From: Candidatus Thorarchaeota archaeon MP8T_1
GTDB taxonomy: Archaea > Asgardarchaeota > Thorarchaeia > Thorarchaeales > Thorarchaeaceae
Direction of reading: 5' to 3'
Length of the DNA stretch: 64,000 nt
Assembly: GCA_002825465.1 (NCBI GenBank)
Contig: PJER01000001.1
Span: 124,001-188,000 of the forward strand
In this document: positions 50,751 to 59,390 of the stretch, one piece after another
How the letters are laid out: every line of letters begins with the position of its first letter
Position numbering within the stretch: position 1 is the first letter of the stretch
Notes under the pieces: model-generated
Seen by the model: only the letters and a program-made list of their open reading frames with translations
Databases searched by the model: none
Told to the model about the DNA's origin: nothing
Translations under genes and position numbers: made by a program

Positions 50751-52364
50751 GTGGCCAATACAGGCCACATTCAGGTGCGATTCATGGCGTATTCCAAAAT
50801 AGATGAAGATTCAATTCCACGTTACAAACGGGGATACGAGTGGTTCTCCCACTTAGCAAATTCACATACATCTAAAAAGCAATGGAGACGTCTTGGTCTA
50901 TTTTCATTTTATGACGCACCTTATGCCGAGAGTGATCTGCTCTATCTGTCACCAAAGCAAGTTATGCTTACAATGGCGAAAATTGCCAAGAAACGTGAGT
51001 CTGGACTAATATTAGTGGTTGATGCATTAGATAAGGGAGAGATGGGGCTTAGTACAAGATCCGGTTTTGATCAATTCATGGAGATTTTCAGTGGACTTTT
51101 CCCTGATGCTATCAAATACTACTTCGGACCAAAAGAATCAGAACGAAATTGGCTGCACGAGTATCAGAGTCTGAAGATACCATTAAGCTGGTTAGCTAAG
51201 CGTCCCAATATATTCTCAGAAGTTCTATCAGATGCTTCACCGGTAGGAGAAAATATTGGTCCTGCTGATGCTTCATTTGAAAACTTTGAAGGGATGATTG
51301 AGGTCCTAATAGAAAAATTAGGTCCACCATCATTGACAGAAGAAGTTATGGGCAAAATACGTAGTGCTGAAGCAAGCGAATATGCAGGTGAGGCAGTAGG
51401 ACTTATGACTGTCTTCATCAGTCCGACTACAGCAGTCTCTCGTGGAGTGAAGTATCTTGGCAAATTCATGAGTATGGTCAAGGATCGAAGAAAACAGGAA
51501 ATGAAAGAAGTCTACCAAGAATGGACTGAGAGAGTGGAAAAGGGCTATTCTGAGGAAAATCTCAGGAAGTTCTTTGACGACTCTCCAGATTTCACTTCAG
51601 GTCTTATTGAAGCAGTTAGTTCTTTCAAACCAATTCTATTAGTAACAGAAACAAGGGGTACGCTGTACGATCTTTTCCTTCCATTGATATTACAACACCT
51701 CGTTGAAGAAATTGGTTATATTCCACCCCACCGTCGACCTAAACACATCGACGATGCAAAGAAGAAAGACAAGAAAAGAAGTGATATCGATGATGAAGAC
51801 ATGTCCTATGAGTCATTAGATGATATCTCAGAAGAAGATCTTCCCCCTGTAACAGACCAACTCATTCAGACTATAATAGAAAAGGATGAGGATATAGATG
51901 AATCAGGTATTGACATGTCAGAGGACGAATTCGAAGGAAAGCCTGAGACAATCCTCTTCTTGGATGCTGCAACGCATCTCTCAAAATTCAATAGATCGTT
52001 TAATTTTGCTCTAAATATTCCTGAGAAGTTTCCCAATATGTCAGTAGCAGCTTCATTCTTCACTGATAGGGAGAAAATCAGTAGTGCCTTACAAGAAGGA
52101 GTACTTGAATACATGAAGGACCGAGCACTCATTTTTGATTTACATCCATCCCTCTTTGATATGGCTACAATACGGATGCCTGTATCCCGAAAAGCATGGC
52201 TCAATGGAAAACTCCAAGAGATGGAGAAAATTAGATCCGGAGGCGAAGTAGCCTTTCTAGAATACTGCCATGATGAGACTCCCAAATGGCATCTACGAGT
52301 GGTAGAGAAACCAGAGATGGAAGCATTGACTAGAATTCGAAGATGGTTTGGCTCAAGGGAATGA
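50751..52364 (+). CDS. Large protein of unknown family, 537 aa
   Basis: I recognise no domain. The N-terminal 330 residues look alpha/beta, with LILVVDALDKGEMGLSTR and FKPILLVTETRG as likely core strands. Between about 345 and 400 lies a highly acidic, low-complexity linker (DIDDEDMSYESLDDISEEDL). A second globular part follows, with strand ETILFLDAATHLSK, up to about 537. The acidic linker suggests a two-lobed cytosolic protein. GTG 50751 is one start, possibly leaderless with a TATA at about 50720. ATG 50784 has AGGTG upstream and is an alternative. No operon partner is evident. Confidence 0.65.
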   Translation: MANTGHIQVRFMAYSKIDEDSIPRYKRGYEWFSHLANSHTSKKQWRRLGLFSFYDAPYAESDLLYLSPKQVMLTMAKIAKKRESGLILVVDALDKGEMGLSTRSGFDQFMEIFSGLFPDAIKYYFGPKESERNWLHEYQSLKIPLSWLAKRPNIFSEVLSDASPVGENIGPADASFENFEGMIEVLIEKLGPPSLTEEVMGKIRSAEASEYAGEAVGLMTVFISPTTAVSRGVKYLGKFMSMVKDRRKQEMKEVYQEWTERVEKGYSEENLRKFFDDSPDFTSGLIEAVSSFKPILLVTETRGTLYDLFLPLILQHLVEEIGYIPPHRRPKHIDDAKKKDKKRSDIDDEDMSYESLDDISEEDLPPVTDQLIQTIIEKDEDIDESGIDMSEDEFEGKPETILFLDAATHLSKFNRSFNFALNIPEKFPNMSVAASFFTDREKISSALQEGVLEYMKDRALIFDLHPSLFDMATIRMPVSRKAWLNGKLQEMEKIRSGGEVAFLEYCHDETPKWHLRVVEKPEMEALTRIRRWFGSRE

Positions 52365-52437
52365 TTTTTCAGTCGACCCACAAGAGATATAATCAAGACG
52401 TACAAAGTGCGTAATGACTGTCCGGAGGCAGATATGT

Positions 52438-52851
52438 TTGACCAAAGGCGATATGACTCAAGCAAGAGTTCTAAAAATTGAGAAGGGTGACACTATCACT
52501 CTCCCAGCAGAGTTCATTGAGAAAATCGGTCATAAATATGGTTTGACCATTCTCATTATGAAAGATGGCAATGTGAAAATGTACCCGGTTGATAGCGCGC
52601 ATGTTATGTACCTAAAACTCGTGATTGATAAACTCAGTAAAAGCTTCCTTGAAGAGCTCACAATGGTCTTTATGGAGGTAGGGCTTGAGGATATTCTATT
52701 CACTAGCGGTATCTGTCAAGCGGCAGACCAGTGTTATTATGAGTGCTATTTTACTCCACAACAATTGACAGTTGAAGTGGACGCCTTCAATAGAAGACTG
52801 AATAAAATAACAGGTGTCAATCAGGTCATACTCCAAGATGTTCCTAAATAA
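52438..52851 (+). CDS. AbrB/SpoVT-domain protein
   Basis: The N-terminus carries a swapped-hairpin DNA-binding domain of the AbrB/SpoVT type (ARVLKIEKGDTITLPAEFIEKIGHKYGLTILIM). The remaining 90 residues are alpha/beta, with GLEDILFTSGICQAADQCYYECYF and a KITGVNQVIL end that may form an ACT-like ligand-binding lobe. A regulator that senses a small molecule is the simplest guess. The start could be TTG 52438, behind GGAGG, or ATG 52453. It is followed after 61 bases by the asparagine-synthase-like gene and might control it. Confidence 0.6.
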   Translation: MTKGDMTQARVLKIEKGDTITLPAEFIEKIGHKYGLTILIMKDGNVKMYPVDSAHVMYLKLVIDKLSKSFLEELTMVFMEVGLEDILFTSGICQAADQCYYECYFTPQQLTVEVDAFNRRLNKITGVNQVILQDVPK

Positions 52852-52912
52852 TCAAACATCAGTTCATTCAGGTACATGAGTTATACAAACGCTTAGGGGA
52901 CATTTCGTTCAT

Positions 52913-53800
52913 ATGACAGGTCTTGCAACGCGACCGGAAGTACAGCGTGATGCAGACCCAGTTCAAATCTTGAAACTTTTACATAGGCATCTGAAAGATG
53001 CTTTCAAACCCATAGAGAACAAGACTAGATGCGCAGTCCTCTTTTCCGGTGGTGTTGATAGTTCTCTTGCTGCTATGATGACAAAGAAAGTGTGTGATAA
53101 TACATTACTAATCACTGCCCGTGCAGAGAACTCGCATGATGCTAAAAATGCTATTCGTGCAGCAAGATTGATGAATTTACCACTTGTGGAAATCGAACTT
53201 ACTTCGAGAATGATTTGGAACATACTGCCTGAAATAATGAAGGAAATTGATAGTAGGAAGAGAATGGATATAGAGATAGTAATCCCCTTCTTTGTTGCAG
53301 CGAGAGAGGCGAAATCAAGAGGTTATGAACTTCTGGTGTCAGGACAAGGTCCAGATGAAATATTCGGGGGATATGCAAGATACGAGAAGATGATGGTTGA
53401 AAAAGGTCCACAGGCTGTAGAGATGGCACTCTGGGCAGATTTCTCCATTACTGATCAAGTCAATCTAACACGAGACTCGAAAGCTGTCAAGGCACATGGA
53501 ATCGATGTGTTTTTCCCATACTCGTATACAGAGTTTGCTAGGACTGCTTTGACTATACCAGCTTCTTTGAACATCATTCCATCTAAGCGACCTTCCAGAA
53601 AACTAGTCTTTCGTGAATTAGCAATGAATCTCGGAGTGCCTGCGGAGGTTGCGCTCACTCCAAAGAAAGCAACACAGTACAGTTCAGGTTCTGCACGACT
53701 ATTAGAACAAGCTATTCGTGATAATGTATATGCAATGAGAGGATTAACAAAGAGAGAGTTATCTTCTGCAATTCAAGATTTTCTGGATTCATTTATCTAA
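52913..53800 (+). CDS. Asparagine-synthase-like PP-loop ATPase
   Basis: A standalone AsnB-type C-terminal domain. It contains the pyrophosphate loop VLFSGGVDSSLAA (SGGVDS at 45-50) and the conserved LVSGQGPDEIFGGYARY stretch near 145. It lacks the N-terminal glutaminase domain, so ammonia must come from elsewhere or the substrate is not glutamine-linked. The reaction adenylates a carboxylate and forms an amide or related bond. Its stop is four bases from that of the ubiquitin-like gene on the opposite strand, inside the palindrome CTAAGATCTTAG. A function with that protein is possible but not shown. Confidence 0.8.
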   Translation: MTGLATRPEVQRDADPVQILKLLHRHLKDAFKPIENKTRCAVLFSGGVDSSLAAMMTKKVCDNTLLITARAENSHDAKNAIRAARLMNLPLVEIELTSRMIWNILPEIMKEIDSRKRMDIEIVIPFFVAAREAKSRGYELLVSGQGPDEIFGGYARYEKMMVEKGPQAVEMALWADFSITDQVNLTRDSKAVKAHGIDVFFPYSYTEFARTALTIPASLNIIPSKRPSRKLVFRELAMNLGVPAEVALTPKKATQYSSGSARLLEQAIRDNVYAMRGLTKRELSSAIQDFLDSFI

Positions 53801-53808
53801 GATCTTAG
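53797..53808. other. 12-bp palindrome holding two stop codons
   Basis: CTAAGATCTTAG is a perfect palindrome that contains both stops of the convergent genes. No longer hairpin follows; it may be accidental. Confidence 0.4.
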
Positions 53809-54023
53809 CCGCCAGCAATTCTCGGTAGAATTACAACGCTTTCATTTTCATCTAGCTGAAAGTCCAAGGGAACACTCTTTCCATCAACTAAGACAACGTG
53901 ATCAGTGGATAGACCAAGATCAATAAGCAATTGAGCAACCGTCTTCGCTTCTTCCAAGGTGATCTTTTGAATTCGTTTTTCCTTGAGTGTATCCGACAAA
54001 TGTTCCACCAAATGAATATACAC
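53805..54023 (-). CDS. Ubiquitin-like sulfur carrier/modifier, MoaD/SAMP family
   Basis: A 72-residue protein with a beta-grasp pattern and a C-terminal diglycine (VVILPRIAGG). The pattern matches MoaD/ThiS/SAMP proteins: N-terminal strand with a following helix (EEAKTVAQLLIDLG), a VLVDGKSVPLDFQL turn and a NESVVILPR strand before GG. It probably acts as a sulfur carrier for molybdopterin or tRNA thiolation, or as an archaeal protein tag. An E1-like activating enzyme is not in the window. Start appears to be GTG 54023. Convergent with the asparagine-synthase-like gene. Confidence 0.8.
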   Translation of the reverse strand: MYIHLVEHLSDTLKEKRIQKITLEEAKTVAQLLIDLGLSTDHVVLVDGKSVPLDFQLDENESVVILPRIAGG

Positions 54024-54299
54024 GTCCGGCCTTATGAGGTTAATTCACACAGCATTCTTCGACAAAGAGCTAAGGAGAAATCAGCAATCAGCGTTGTTCT
54101 GTCGTTAGGAATAAATAGTATAACGAGCTCAAAATCCTGTCGGCATTAACCGAAGGAGATAGAGAATAATCGGTGATAGTCGTTACAAAACTATCGGCTT
54201 CAACGCAATATTCATAAGAACCTTGCCAGAACCACCTTAAAATAATGACGTAACGCAATTCGACGTTCACCGATTTGTTATACAAGGAGAGAATTGCCT

Positions 54300-55343
54300 A
54301 TGGTTGGTATTATTGGATATGGAGTCTACATCCCACGCTATCGGATAAAAACTACAGACATTGCGGAAGTCTGGGGTGATTTTAGTGGGACTATCGGAAA
54401 AGGACTTGGTGTCTTTGAAAAATCAGTTCCAGGACCCGATGAAGATGTTGCCACAATTTCTGTAGAGGCAGCACGCAATGCAGTAAAACGCGCAGAGATA
54501 GATCCTAGAGAAATTGGAGCAGTATATGTTGGGTCTGAGTCTCATCCCTACGCGGTAAAACCCACAGGAACAATTGTTGCTGAAGCAATTGGAACAACTC
54601 ATGATATGACATGTGCAGATTTGGAATTCGCATGTAAAGCCGGTACCGCGGGTATTCAGATGGCAATGGGACTTGTGCAATCTAAGATGATTAAGATCGG
54701 CTTGGCAATTGGCTCAGATACAGCACAGGGAAGACCTGGTGATGCACTAGAATATTCAGCAGCAGCAGGTGGCGCAGCTTTTCTGATTGGGATGAAAAAG
54801 CCACTAGCGACAATCAATGAAACAGTATCGTTTACCACTGATACTCCAGACTTTTGGAGAAGAGAAGGTGAGGACTATCCATCACATGGCGCGCGATTTA
54901 CTGGGGAACCAGCTTACTTTCGACATGTTGAAGCAGGTGCAAAATCCTTGTTGAAGAAAACAAAGACGACAATTGACGATTATGATTACTTTGTATTCCA
55001 CATGCCAAATGGAAAATTCCCAGTCGCAATGGGTGCACAATTAGGTGTCCCCGCAGCGAAGCTTGAAGATAGTCTTGTTGTACGTCAGATTGGCAATACC
55101 TATTCAGGTTCTGCTATGATGGGATTGGCACGACTTTTGGATATTGCTAAACCTGGATCAAGAATCTTTATGGTAGCCTATGGTTCAGGTGCAGGAAGTG
55201 ATGCTTTCTCAATAACAGTTGAAGATGATATAGAAGAGAGGAGAGGAGAAGTTCCTACCGTTGATGATTATATCAATCGTAAGACCTACGTAGATTATGC
55301 AACATATGCAAAGTACCGGAGGAAAATCAAAGCACTTGGTTAA
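54300..55343 (+). CDS. hmgs: Hydroxymethylglutaryl-CoA synthase, archaeal type
   Basis: Condenses acetyl-CoA and acetoacetyl-CoA into HMG-CoA for the mevalonate route to archaeal isoprenoid lipids. The thiolase-fold cysteine is in [13 protein letters not shown] (Cys112). [19 protein letters not shown] and [17 protein letters not shown] are further landmarks. Length (347) is typical of the archaeal form. ATG 54300 follows AAGGAGAG; TTG 54294 is less well placed. It starts a three-gene operon with the thiolase and the OB-fold zinc protein, which in archaea form one complex so that acetoacetyl-CoA is passed on directly. Confidence 0.94.
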   Translation: MVGIIGYGVYIPRYRIKTTDIAEVWGDFSGTIGKGLGVFEKSVPGPDEDVATISVEAARNAVKRAEIDPREIGAVYVGSESHPYAVKPTGTIVAEAIGTTHDMTCADLEFACKAGTAGIQMAMGLVQSKMIKIGLAIGSDTAQGRPGDALEYSAAAGGAAFLIGMKKPLATINETVSFTTDTPDFWRREGEDYPSHGARFTGEPAYFRHVEAGAKSLLKKTKTTIDDYDYFVFHMPNGKFPVAMGAQLGVPAAKLEDSLVVRQIGNTYSGSAMMGLARLLDIAKPGSRIFMVAYGSGAGSDAFSITVEDDIEERRGEVPTVDDYINRKTYVDYATYAKYRRKIKALG

Positions 55344-55355
55344 GGAGGTCTAAGA

Positions 55356-56516
55356 ATGGGAAATAGAGTAGCAATTGCTGGAGTTGGAATGGCAAAGTTT
55401 GGAGAACTTTGGGACAAAAATATTAGAGACCTCTCTCTAGAGGCTGGAATGTATGCAATTTTTGACGCGGGAGTACCTGGGTCAGATATTGATGGTATGG
55501 TCATAGGAAACATGAGTGCGGGTAGATTCACTGGCCAAGAGCATCTTGGTGCCCTTGCTGTGGATATGGGGGGTCTTGGCGATATTCCTGCGTACAGTGT
55601 TGAAGCTGCTTGTGCTAGCGGCGGTGCAGCTGTCAGGCAAGCCTACATGGCAATCAAATCAGGTGAACATGATGTCATGCTTGTTCTTGGTAGCGAAAAG
55701 ATGAGTGATGTCAATCAGACTGAAGCAATGAATACAATTTCTGTTGCTAGTGATTGGGAATGGGAAGGCATGTTTGGTGCAACATTCCCTGCACTTTATG
55801 CATTTATGGCACGAAGACATATGCACGAGTTTGGAACCACTGAGGAACATCTAGCACTACCTACAGTGAAAAATCATGCAAATGCGGTACATAATGAATT
55901 TGCTCAGTTTCAAAAAGCAGTACCACTTGAAGTTGTGATGAAATCTGGAATGCTTGCAGACCCTCTGCGAGTACTACATTCTTCTCCAGTTACTGATGGA
56001 GCTGCAGGTCTTGTGATGTGCAGAGAGGATCTAGCTAGGAAATACACAGATACTCCTGTCTATATTGAATCATCAGAACAACGTAGTGATACTCTTGCAT
56101 TGCATGATAGAAAATCCATCACTAGAATGGATGCAGTTGTGACCTCAACCAAAAATGCACTCAAAGAAGCAAATCTCGAAATCAAGGATATAGATGTTCT
56201 TGAGTTGCACGATAGTTTCTCCATAGGTGAGATCATACTGACTGAAGATGTTGGAATCTGTCCAAAGGGTGAAGGTGGAAAAACCCTACAAGAAGGTATC
56301 ACTGAGATAGGTGGTAAATTCCCTGTCAACACATCTGGCGGTCTCAAGGCTCGCGGTCACCCAGTAGGTGCGACAGGAGTGGCACAGATAGTCGAGATAG
56401 CTTTGCAGCTCAGAGGTGATGCGGATAAGCGTCAAGTCGATGGAGCAGAGAAAGGACTCGCAGTGAACATAGGTGGTACAGGTGCCACCAGTATAGTTCA
56501 CATTATTGGGAGATGA
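55356..56516 (+). CDS. Acetoacetyl-CoA thiolase, archaeal type
   Basis: Joins two acetyl-CoA units. Catalytic residues are visible: Cys86 in EAACASGGAAVRQA, the histidine in ELHDSFSIGEI, and the GGLKARGHPVGATG end with its own cysteine-facing histidine. Length (386) is normal. It follows the HMG-CoA synthase after 12 bases and precedes the DUF35 protein after six bases. This gene order is the known archaeal HMG-CoA operon; in other archaea the three products form a channelling complex. Confidence 0.93.
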   Translation: MGNRVAIAGVGMAKFGELWDKNIRDLSLEAGMYAIFDAGVPGSDIDGMVIGNMSAGRFTGQEHLGALAVDMGGLGDIPAYSVEAACASGGAAVRQAYMAIKSGEHDVMLVLGSEKMSDVNQTEAMNTISVASDWEWEGMFGATFPALYAFMARRHMHEFGTTEEHLALPTVKNHANAVHNEFAQFQKAVPLEVVMKSGMLADPLRVLHSSPVTDGAAGLVMCREDLARKYTDTPVYIESSEQRSDTLALHDRKSITRMDAVVTSTKNALKEANLEIKDIDVLELHDSFSIGEIILTEDVGICPKGEGGKTLQEGITEIGGKFPVNTSGGLKARGHPVGATGVAQIVEIALQLRGDADKRQVDGAEKGLAVNIGGTGATSIVHIIGR

Positions 56517-56522
56517 TATCAA

Positions 56523-56945
56523 ATGGCAGAACAAGGTGTTGCTCAAGTCTGGCGACGAATACATTCAATGTACAGGATTGAAGGAAATATGTGTGAAACA
56601 TGTAGTACCCACTTCTTCCCTCCACGTCCCGTATGTCCAGAATGTAGAAGAAAAGGAAAACTAGTCGATTTCACTTTCAAGGGATTGGGTAAAATCTACT
56701 CATTCTCCATAGTGCGTCAAGCTCCTGAAGATTTCAAACGACAAATCCCGTATGTCGTTGCTCAAGTCGAACTCGATGAAGGTACTCGATTGACAGCGCA
56801 AGTTGTTAATATTGATCCTGAAGATGTCAAAATTGGAATGCGCGTCCGTGCTTGCTTCCGAAAAATCAAGGAATTTGGTCAAGGTGGGATTATTGTCTAC
56901 GGGTACAAGTTCGAGCCTGTAATGAAAGTCACAGGACATGAGTAG
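56523..56945 (+). CDS. OB-fold zinc-ribbon protein, DUF35 family
   Basis: The scaffold of the thiolase/HMG-CoA synthase complex. The N-terminus has a zinc ribbon with Cys24, Cys27, Cys38 and Cys41 (GNMCETCSTHFF and RPVCPECRRKG), then an OB-fold (GKIYSFSIVRQAPEDF to FGQGGIIVYGYKF). In archaeal HMG-CoA complexes the zinc protein bridges the two enzymes and binds the CoA substrate. Length (140) is normal. Position and spacing in the operon support the assignment. Its stop is two bases from that of the convergent phosphoesterase. Confidence 0.92.
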   Translation: MAEQGVAQVWRRIHSMYRIEGNMCETCSTHFFPPRPVCPECRRKGKLVDFTFKGLGKIYSFSIVRQAPEDFKRQIPYVVAQVELDEGTRLTAQVVNIDPEDVKIGMRVRACFRKIKEFGQGGIIVYGYKFEPVMKVTGHE

Positions 56946-56947
56946 AC

Positions 56948-57598
56948 TCAAAGATTAATCTCAGTAATGGATCCTACTGTTGGTAGAGCCACGTTAAATA
57001 CCGGCGTGGACTCTACTACAACTTTGTTTTCTATTGAATCATGAATATGCCCATGCACAATTAATGAGGGTCTATGATTTTCTATCGCCTTTCCAAACCA
57101 CCAAGAGAATGATAATTCATTTTCTGCAAGAGGACTATAATGGGATAAGATGATTACTTCAGATGCAAAAGCAGCTAGTTCTTTGAGGGATTGCGAAATC
57201 CATCGAGTCTGTTTTTCAAACACAGAACGAATGGCAGAAACCTCCTTTACCCGCCCACTAACAATGGATACTCCTACAATTCCGATGTTTGAATCCTTTA
57301 TTGAAAAAGAGGTCGATTCGTTGTCAAGGAATATCACACGTCTTCCGACCAAGTTCACAATTTGTTGTTCATTATGGGATATATTGTAGTCTTCATTTCC
57401 AAAGCAGGCTACGATTGGAATCCCTCTGAAGTATGAATCGATTGCATCGATAACAATTGGATAACCCTCTGAATTCCCTCGATTTACAATATCTCCTGCT
57501 AAAAGGAAAATATCAGGTCTGTCTATATTTTTGAGAGAATTCTCAAATTGAGAGAAGAACCGAGGATAGTGAATGTCAGCCACTGCTGCAATTTTCAT
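56948..57598 (-). CDS. Metallophosphoesterase 2
   Basis: Calcineurin-type phosphoesterase with a two-metal site. Landmarks: VADIHYPRF, LLAGDIVNRG, ACFGNEDYN, LSHYSPLA and LIVHGHIHDS. The family's usual GNH[ED] is GNED here, so the histidine that normally acts as acid is replaced. The same change is in its tandem paralogue. Family members cut phosphomonoesters or diesters; the substrate here is unknown. It begins near the end of the paralogue (ATGA overlap) but ATG 57598 aligns best with that gene's start. Confidence 0.85.
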   Translation of the reverse strand: MKIAAVADIHYPRFFSQFENSLKNIDRPDIFLLAGDIVNRGNSEGYPIVIDAIDSYFRGIPIVACFGNEDYNISHNEQQIVNLVGRRVIFLDNESTSFSIKDSNIGIVGVSIVSGRVKEVSAIRSVFEKQTRWISQSLKELAAFASEVIILSHYSPLAENELSFSWWFGKAIENHRPSLIVHGHIHDSIENKVVVESTPVFNVALPTVGSITEINL

Positions 57599-57603
57599 GT
57601 GTT

Positions 57604-58299
57604 TCATTCCCAGATGTCTAATTCAGTGATTCTACCAACAGCTGGTAGAGACACGTTATGAATCAATGTATTTCCAATCATTGCCTTGTGTATCTTTGAA
57701 TTGTGCACATGTCCATGGATGACCAAATCTGGTTGATAGTCCCTAACAACTCTGTAGAATTTTCTACTCCCTAACCAGGAGAATGCTCGTTCATCCTCAC
57801 CTTCACATGTTTCTAGACAGGGGCTATAATGCATTAGAAGAATTTTCTTGTCAATGGATTCATCCATCTTCTTAAGAAGTGAAGCCGCTCTTCTAGCCCG
57901 TCTCTCGAATACTCCCTTAACTCTAGGCATATTTCTTCGTTGCCAGCTTGTTGCTTTATCGAGAGACCCTTGTGTGCCAATTATTCCAAGTTTTAACGAG
58001 TCAATTTCAATAGTTGTTGATTTTTCATCAAGAAAGACCATCCTATCCCCAATCAAGGAGAGTATCTCTTTTCGTACCTCATTATACTCCTCATTTCCAA
58101 AACAAGCAACTATGGGAAAACCAGTACCTAATTTCTCCTCGATTAGGTCAAGGATCGTCAAATATTCTTCAGCTTTACCTCTATTGATCATGTCACCAGC
58201 AAAGAAGAAGACCTCAGGTGCACTGAATTGCTCTAGAGATTGCTTGAATTCAGGAAGGAATCTCGGACAATGTACATCTGCGACAGCTAGCATCTTCAC
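57604..58299 (-). CDS. Metallophosphoesterase 1
   Basis: Paralogue of the next gene, 231 residues, with VADVHCPRF, FAGDMINRG, ACFGNEEYN, LMHYSPCLE and VIHGHVHNS. It shares the GNE change in place of GNH. An insertion of about ten residues (SLDKATSWQRRNMPRVKGV region) sets it apart. The gene starts at GTG 58299. Tandem duplication with conserved active-site changes suggests both act on related substrates. The shared overlap ATGA couples translation. Confidence 0.85.
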   Translation of the reverse strand: MKMLAVADVHCPRFLPEFKQSLEQFSAPEVFFFAGDMINRGKAEEYLTILDLIEEKLGTGFPIVACFGNEEYNEVRKEILSLIGDRMVFLDEKSTTIEIDSLKLGIIGTQGSLDKATSWQRRNMPRVKGVFERRARRAASLLKKMDESIDKKILLMHYSPCLETCEGEDERAFSWLGSRKFYRVVRDYQPDLVIHGHVHNSKIHKAMIGNTLIHNVSLPAVGRITELDIWE

Positions 58300-58320
58300 T
58301 AGTTAATACATCCCTTTTCG

Positions 58321-59373
58321 TTGAAACTTGAAAGGAAACCAATTATATTAAGTGTTCCAATTTCGGTTAATTATAGCGTGAGTGATATGGTAACATGGGC
58401 TTTGAATCTCTTTGATCGTCTTCATCTTGGGCATCAGATCATGATTGATCGGTTAGCAGAAATGCCAGACCCCGTTGCTGGTGTGACTGATGGTGATCTA
58501 ATCAGCAGAGATTTAGAACTAGAAAGTCTAATTCAACCACTTGATATACGTATCAAGCGACTTAAGGAGTATATCACAGATTGCAAATTAGATGGGATAA
58601 TAGAGGTTAGAGGTATCACAAAGAACGAAGAGCTACTCTCCTTGGATGAAGATGCAGTATTTTTGATGTACGAAGGACCATGCTGTACAGAGATTCAATC
58701 AGGTGCTTTGGATTTCAGAAAGAAGAAACTTGGTGTTGAAGATAGTATCGAATTTTTACTACCTGTTCGTGCTCATGATGGTGACAAACTGGCATCAGCT
58801 AGAATCAGAAATGGACAAATTGATCGACTCGGAAGGAAACTAAGGGGAACCCAAGAACCACCTCGGCTTCTTCAATTCGGAGGACGAGCGGGATTAGCTA
58901 CACCAAAAGGAGATGTTTATGATGCCAAGGATGGACCTCCAGAGAAACGAGTCGTCAAAAGAATAGAAGACGAGTCTCCAAAGATGGTGATTGCAGTTGG
59001 CGACGTAACAGTTGCAACAATTCTAGACCTAGGGTACACACCTCATGTAATGATAATTGACGGTATTACAAAGAGAGGAACATATCAAAGAGAATTCCAA
59101 GCACCGTGTGAGTACCTCATCTATAATCCTGCAGCAGTCATTTATCCTGAAGCTTGGTCGACAATTGATACAGCAATACAGAATGAAGAGACCACACTTG
59201 TGAAAGTTGATGGAGAAGAAGACCTACTTGGTTTTCCTGCAGTTTTATTAGCTCCAGAAGGTTCTGTTTTACTCTATGGTCAGCCAGATGTTGGTATAGT
59301 TTGGGTTCCAATCACTAAGGAAAATAAGATTCTAGCTCGCGACCTTCTTGAACAGATGCCCATCATTGAGTAG
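58321..59373 (+). CDS. Probable bifunctional PPAT-DPCK for CoA synthesis
   Basis: Two enzymes in one chain. Residues 1-170 resemble archaeal phosphopantetheine adenylyltransferase: nucleotidyltransferase motif FDRLHLGHQ (HLGH at 35-38) and a closing DGDKLASARIRNGQIDRLG. Residues 215-350 are the GTP-dependent dephospho-CoA kinase domain (DUF359): VIAVGDVTVATILDLGYTP, then IIDGITKRGTY and GEEDLLGFPAVLLAP. Together they would make dephospho-CoA and then CoA. A loop of about 45 residues joins them. The start is TTG 58321. Eukaryotes use an unrelated fusion for the same two steps. Divergent from phosphoesterase 1. Confidence 0.82.
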   Translation: MKLERKPIILSVPISVNYSVSDMVTWALNLFDRLHLGHQIMIDRLAEMPDPVAGVTDGDLISRDLELESLIQPLDIRIKRLKEYITDCKLDGIIEVRGITKNEELLSLDEDAVFLMYEGPCCTEIQSGALDFRKKKLGVEDSIEFLLPVRAHDGDKLASARIRNGQIDRLGRKLRGTQEPPRLLQFGGRAGLATPKGDVYDAKDGPPEKRVVKRIEDESPKMVIAVGDVTVATILDLGYTPHVMIIDGITKRGTYQREFQAPCEYLIYNPAAVIYPEAWSTIDTAIQNEETTLVKVDGEEDLLGFPAVLLAPEGSVLLYGQPDVGIVWVPITKENKILARDLLEQMPIIE

Positions 59374-59390
59374 TTGTAGGATAGGTTGAC

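Noticed and set aside
54088..54285. Minus-strand frame of 65 codons before HMG-CoA synthase
   Set aside because: It covers that gene's promoter, with no ribosome site or domain.
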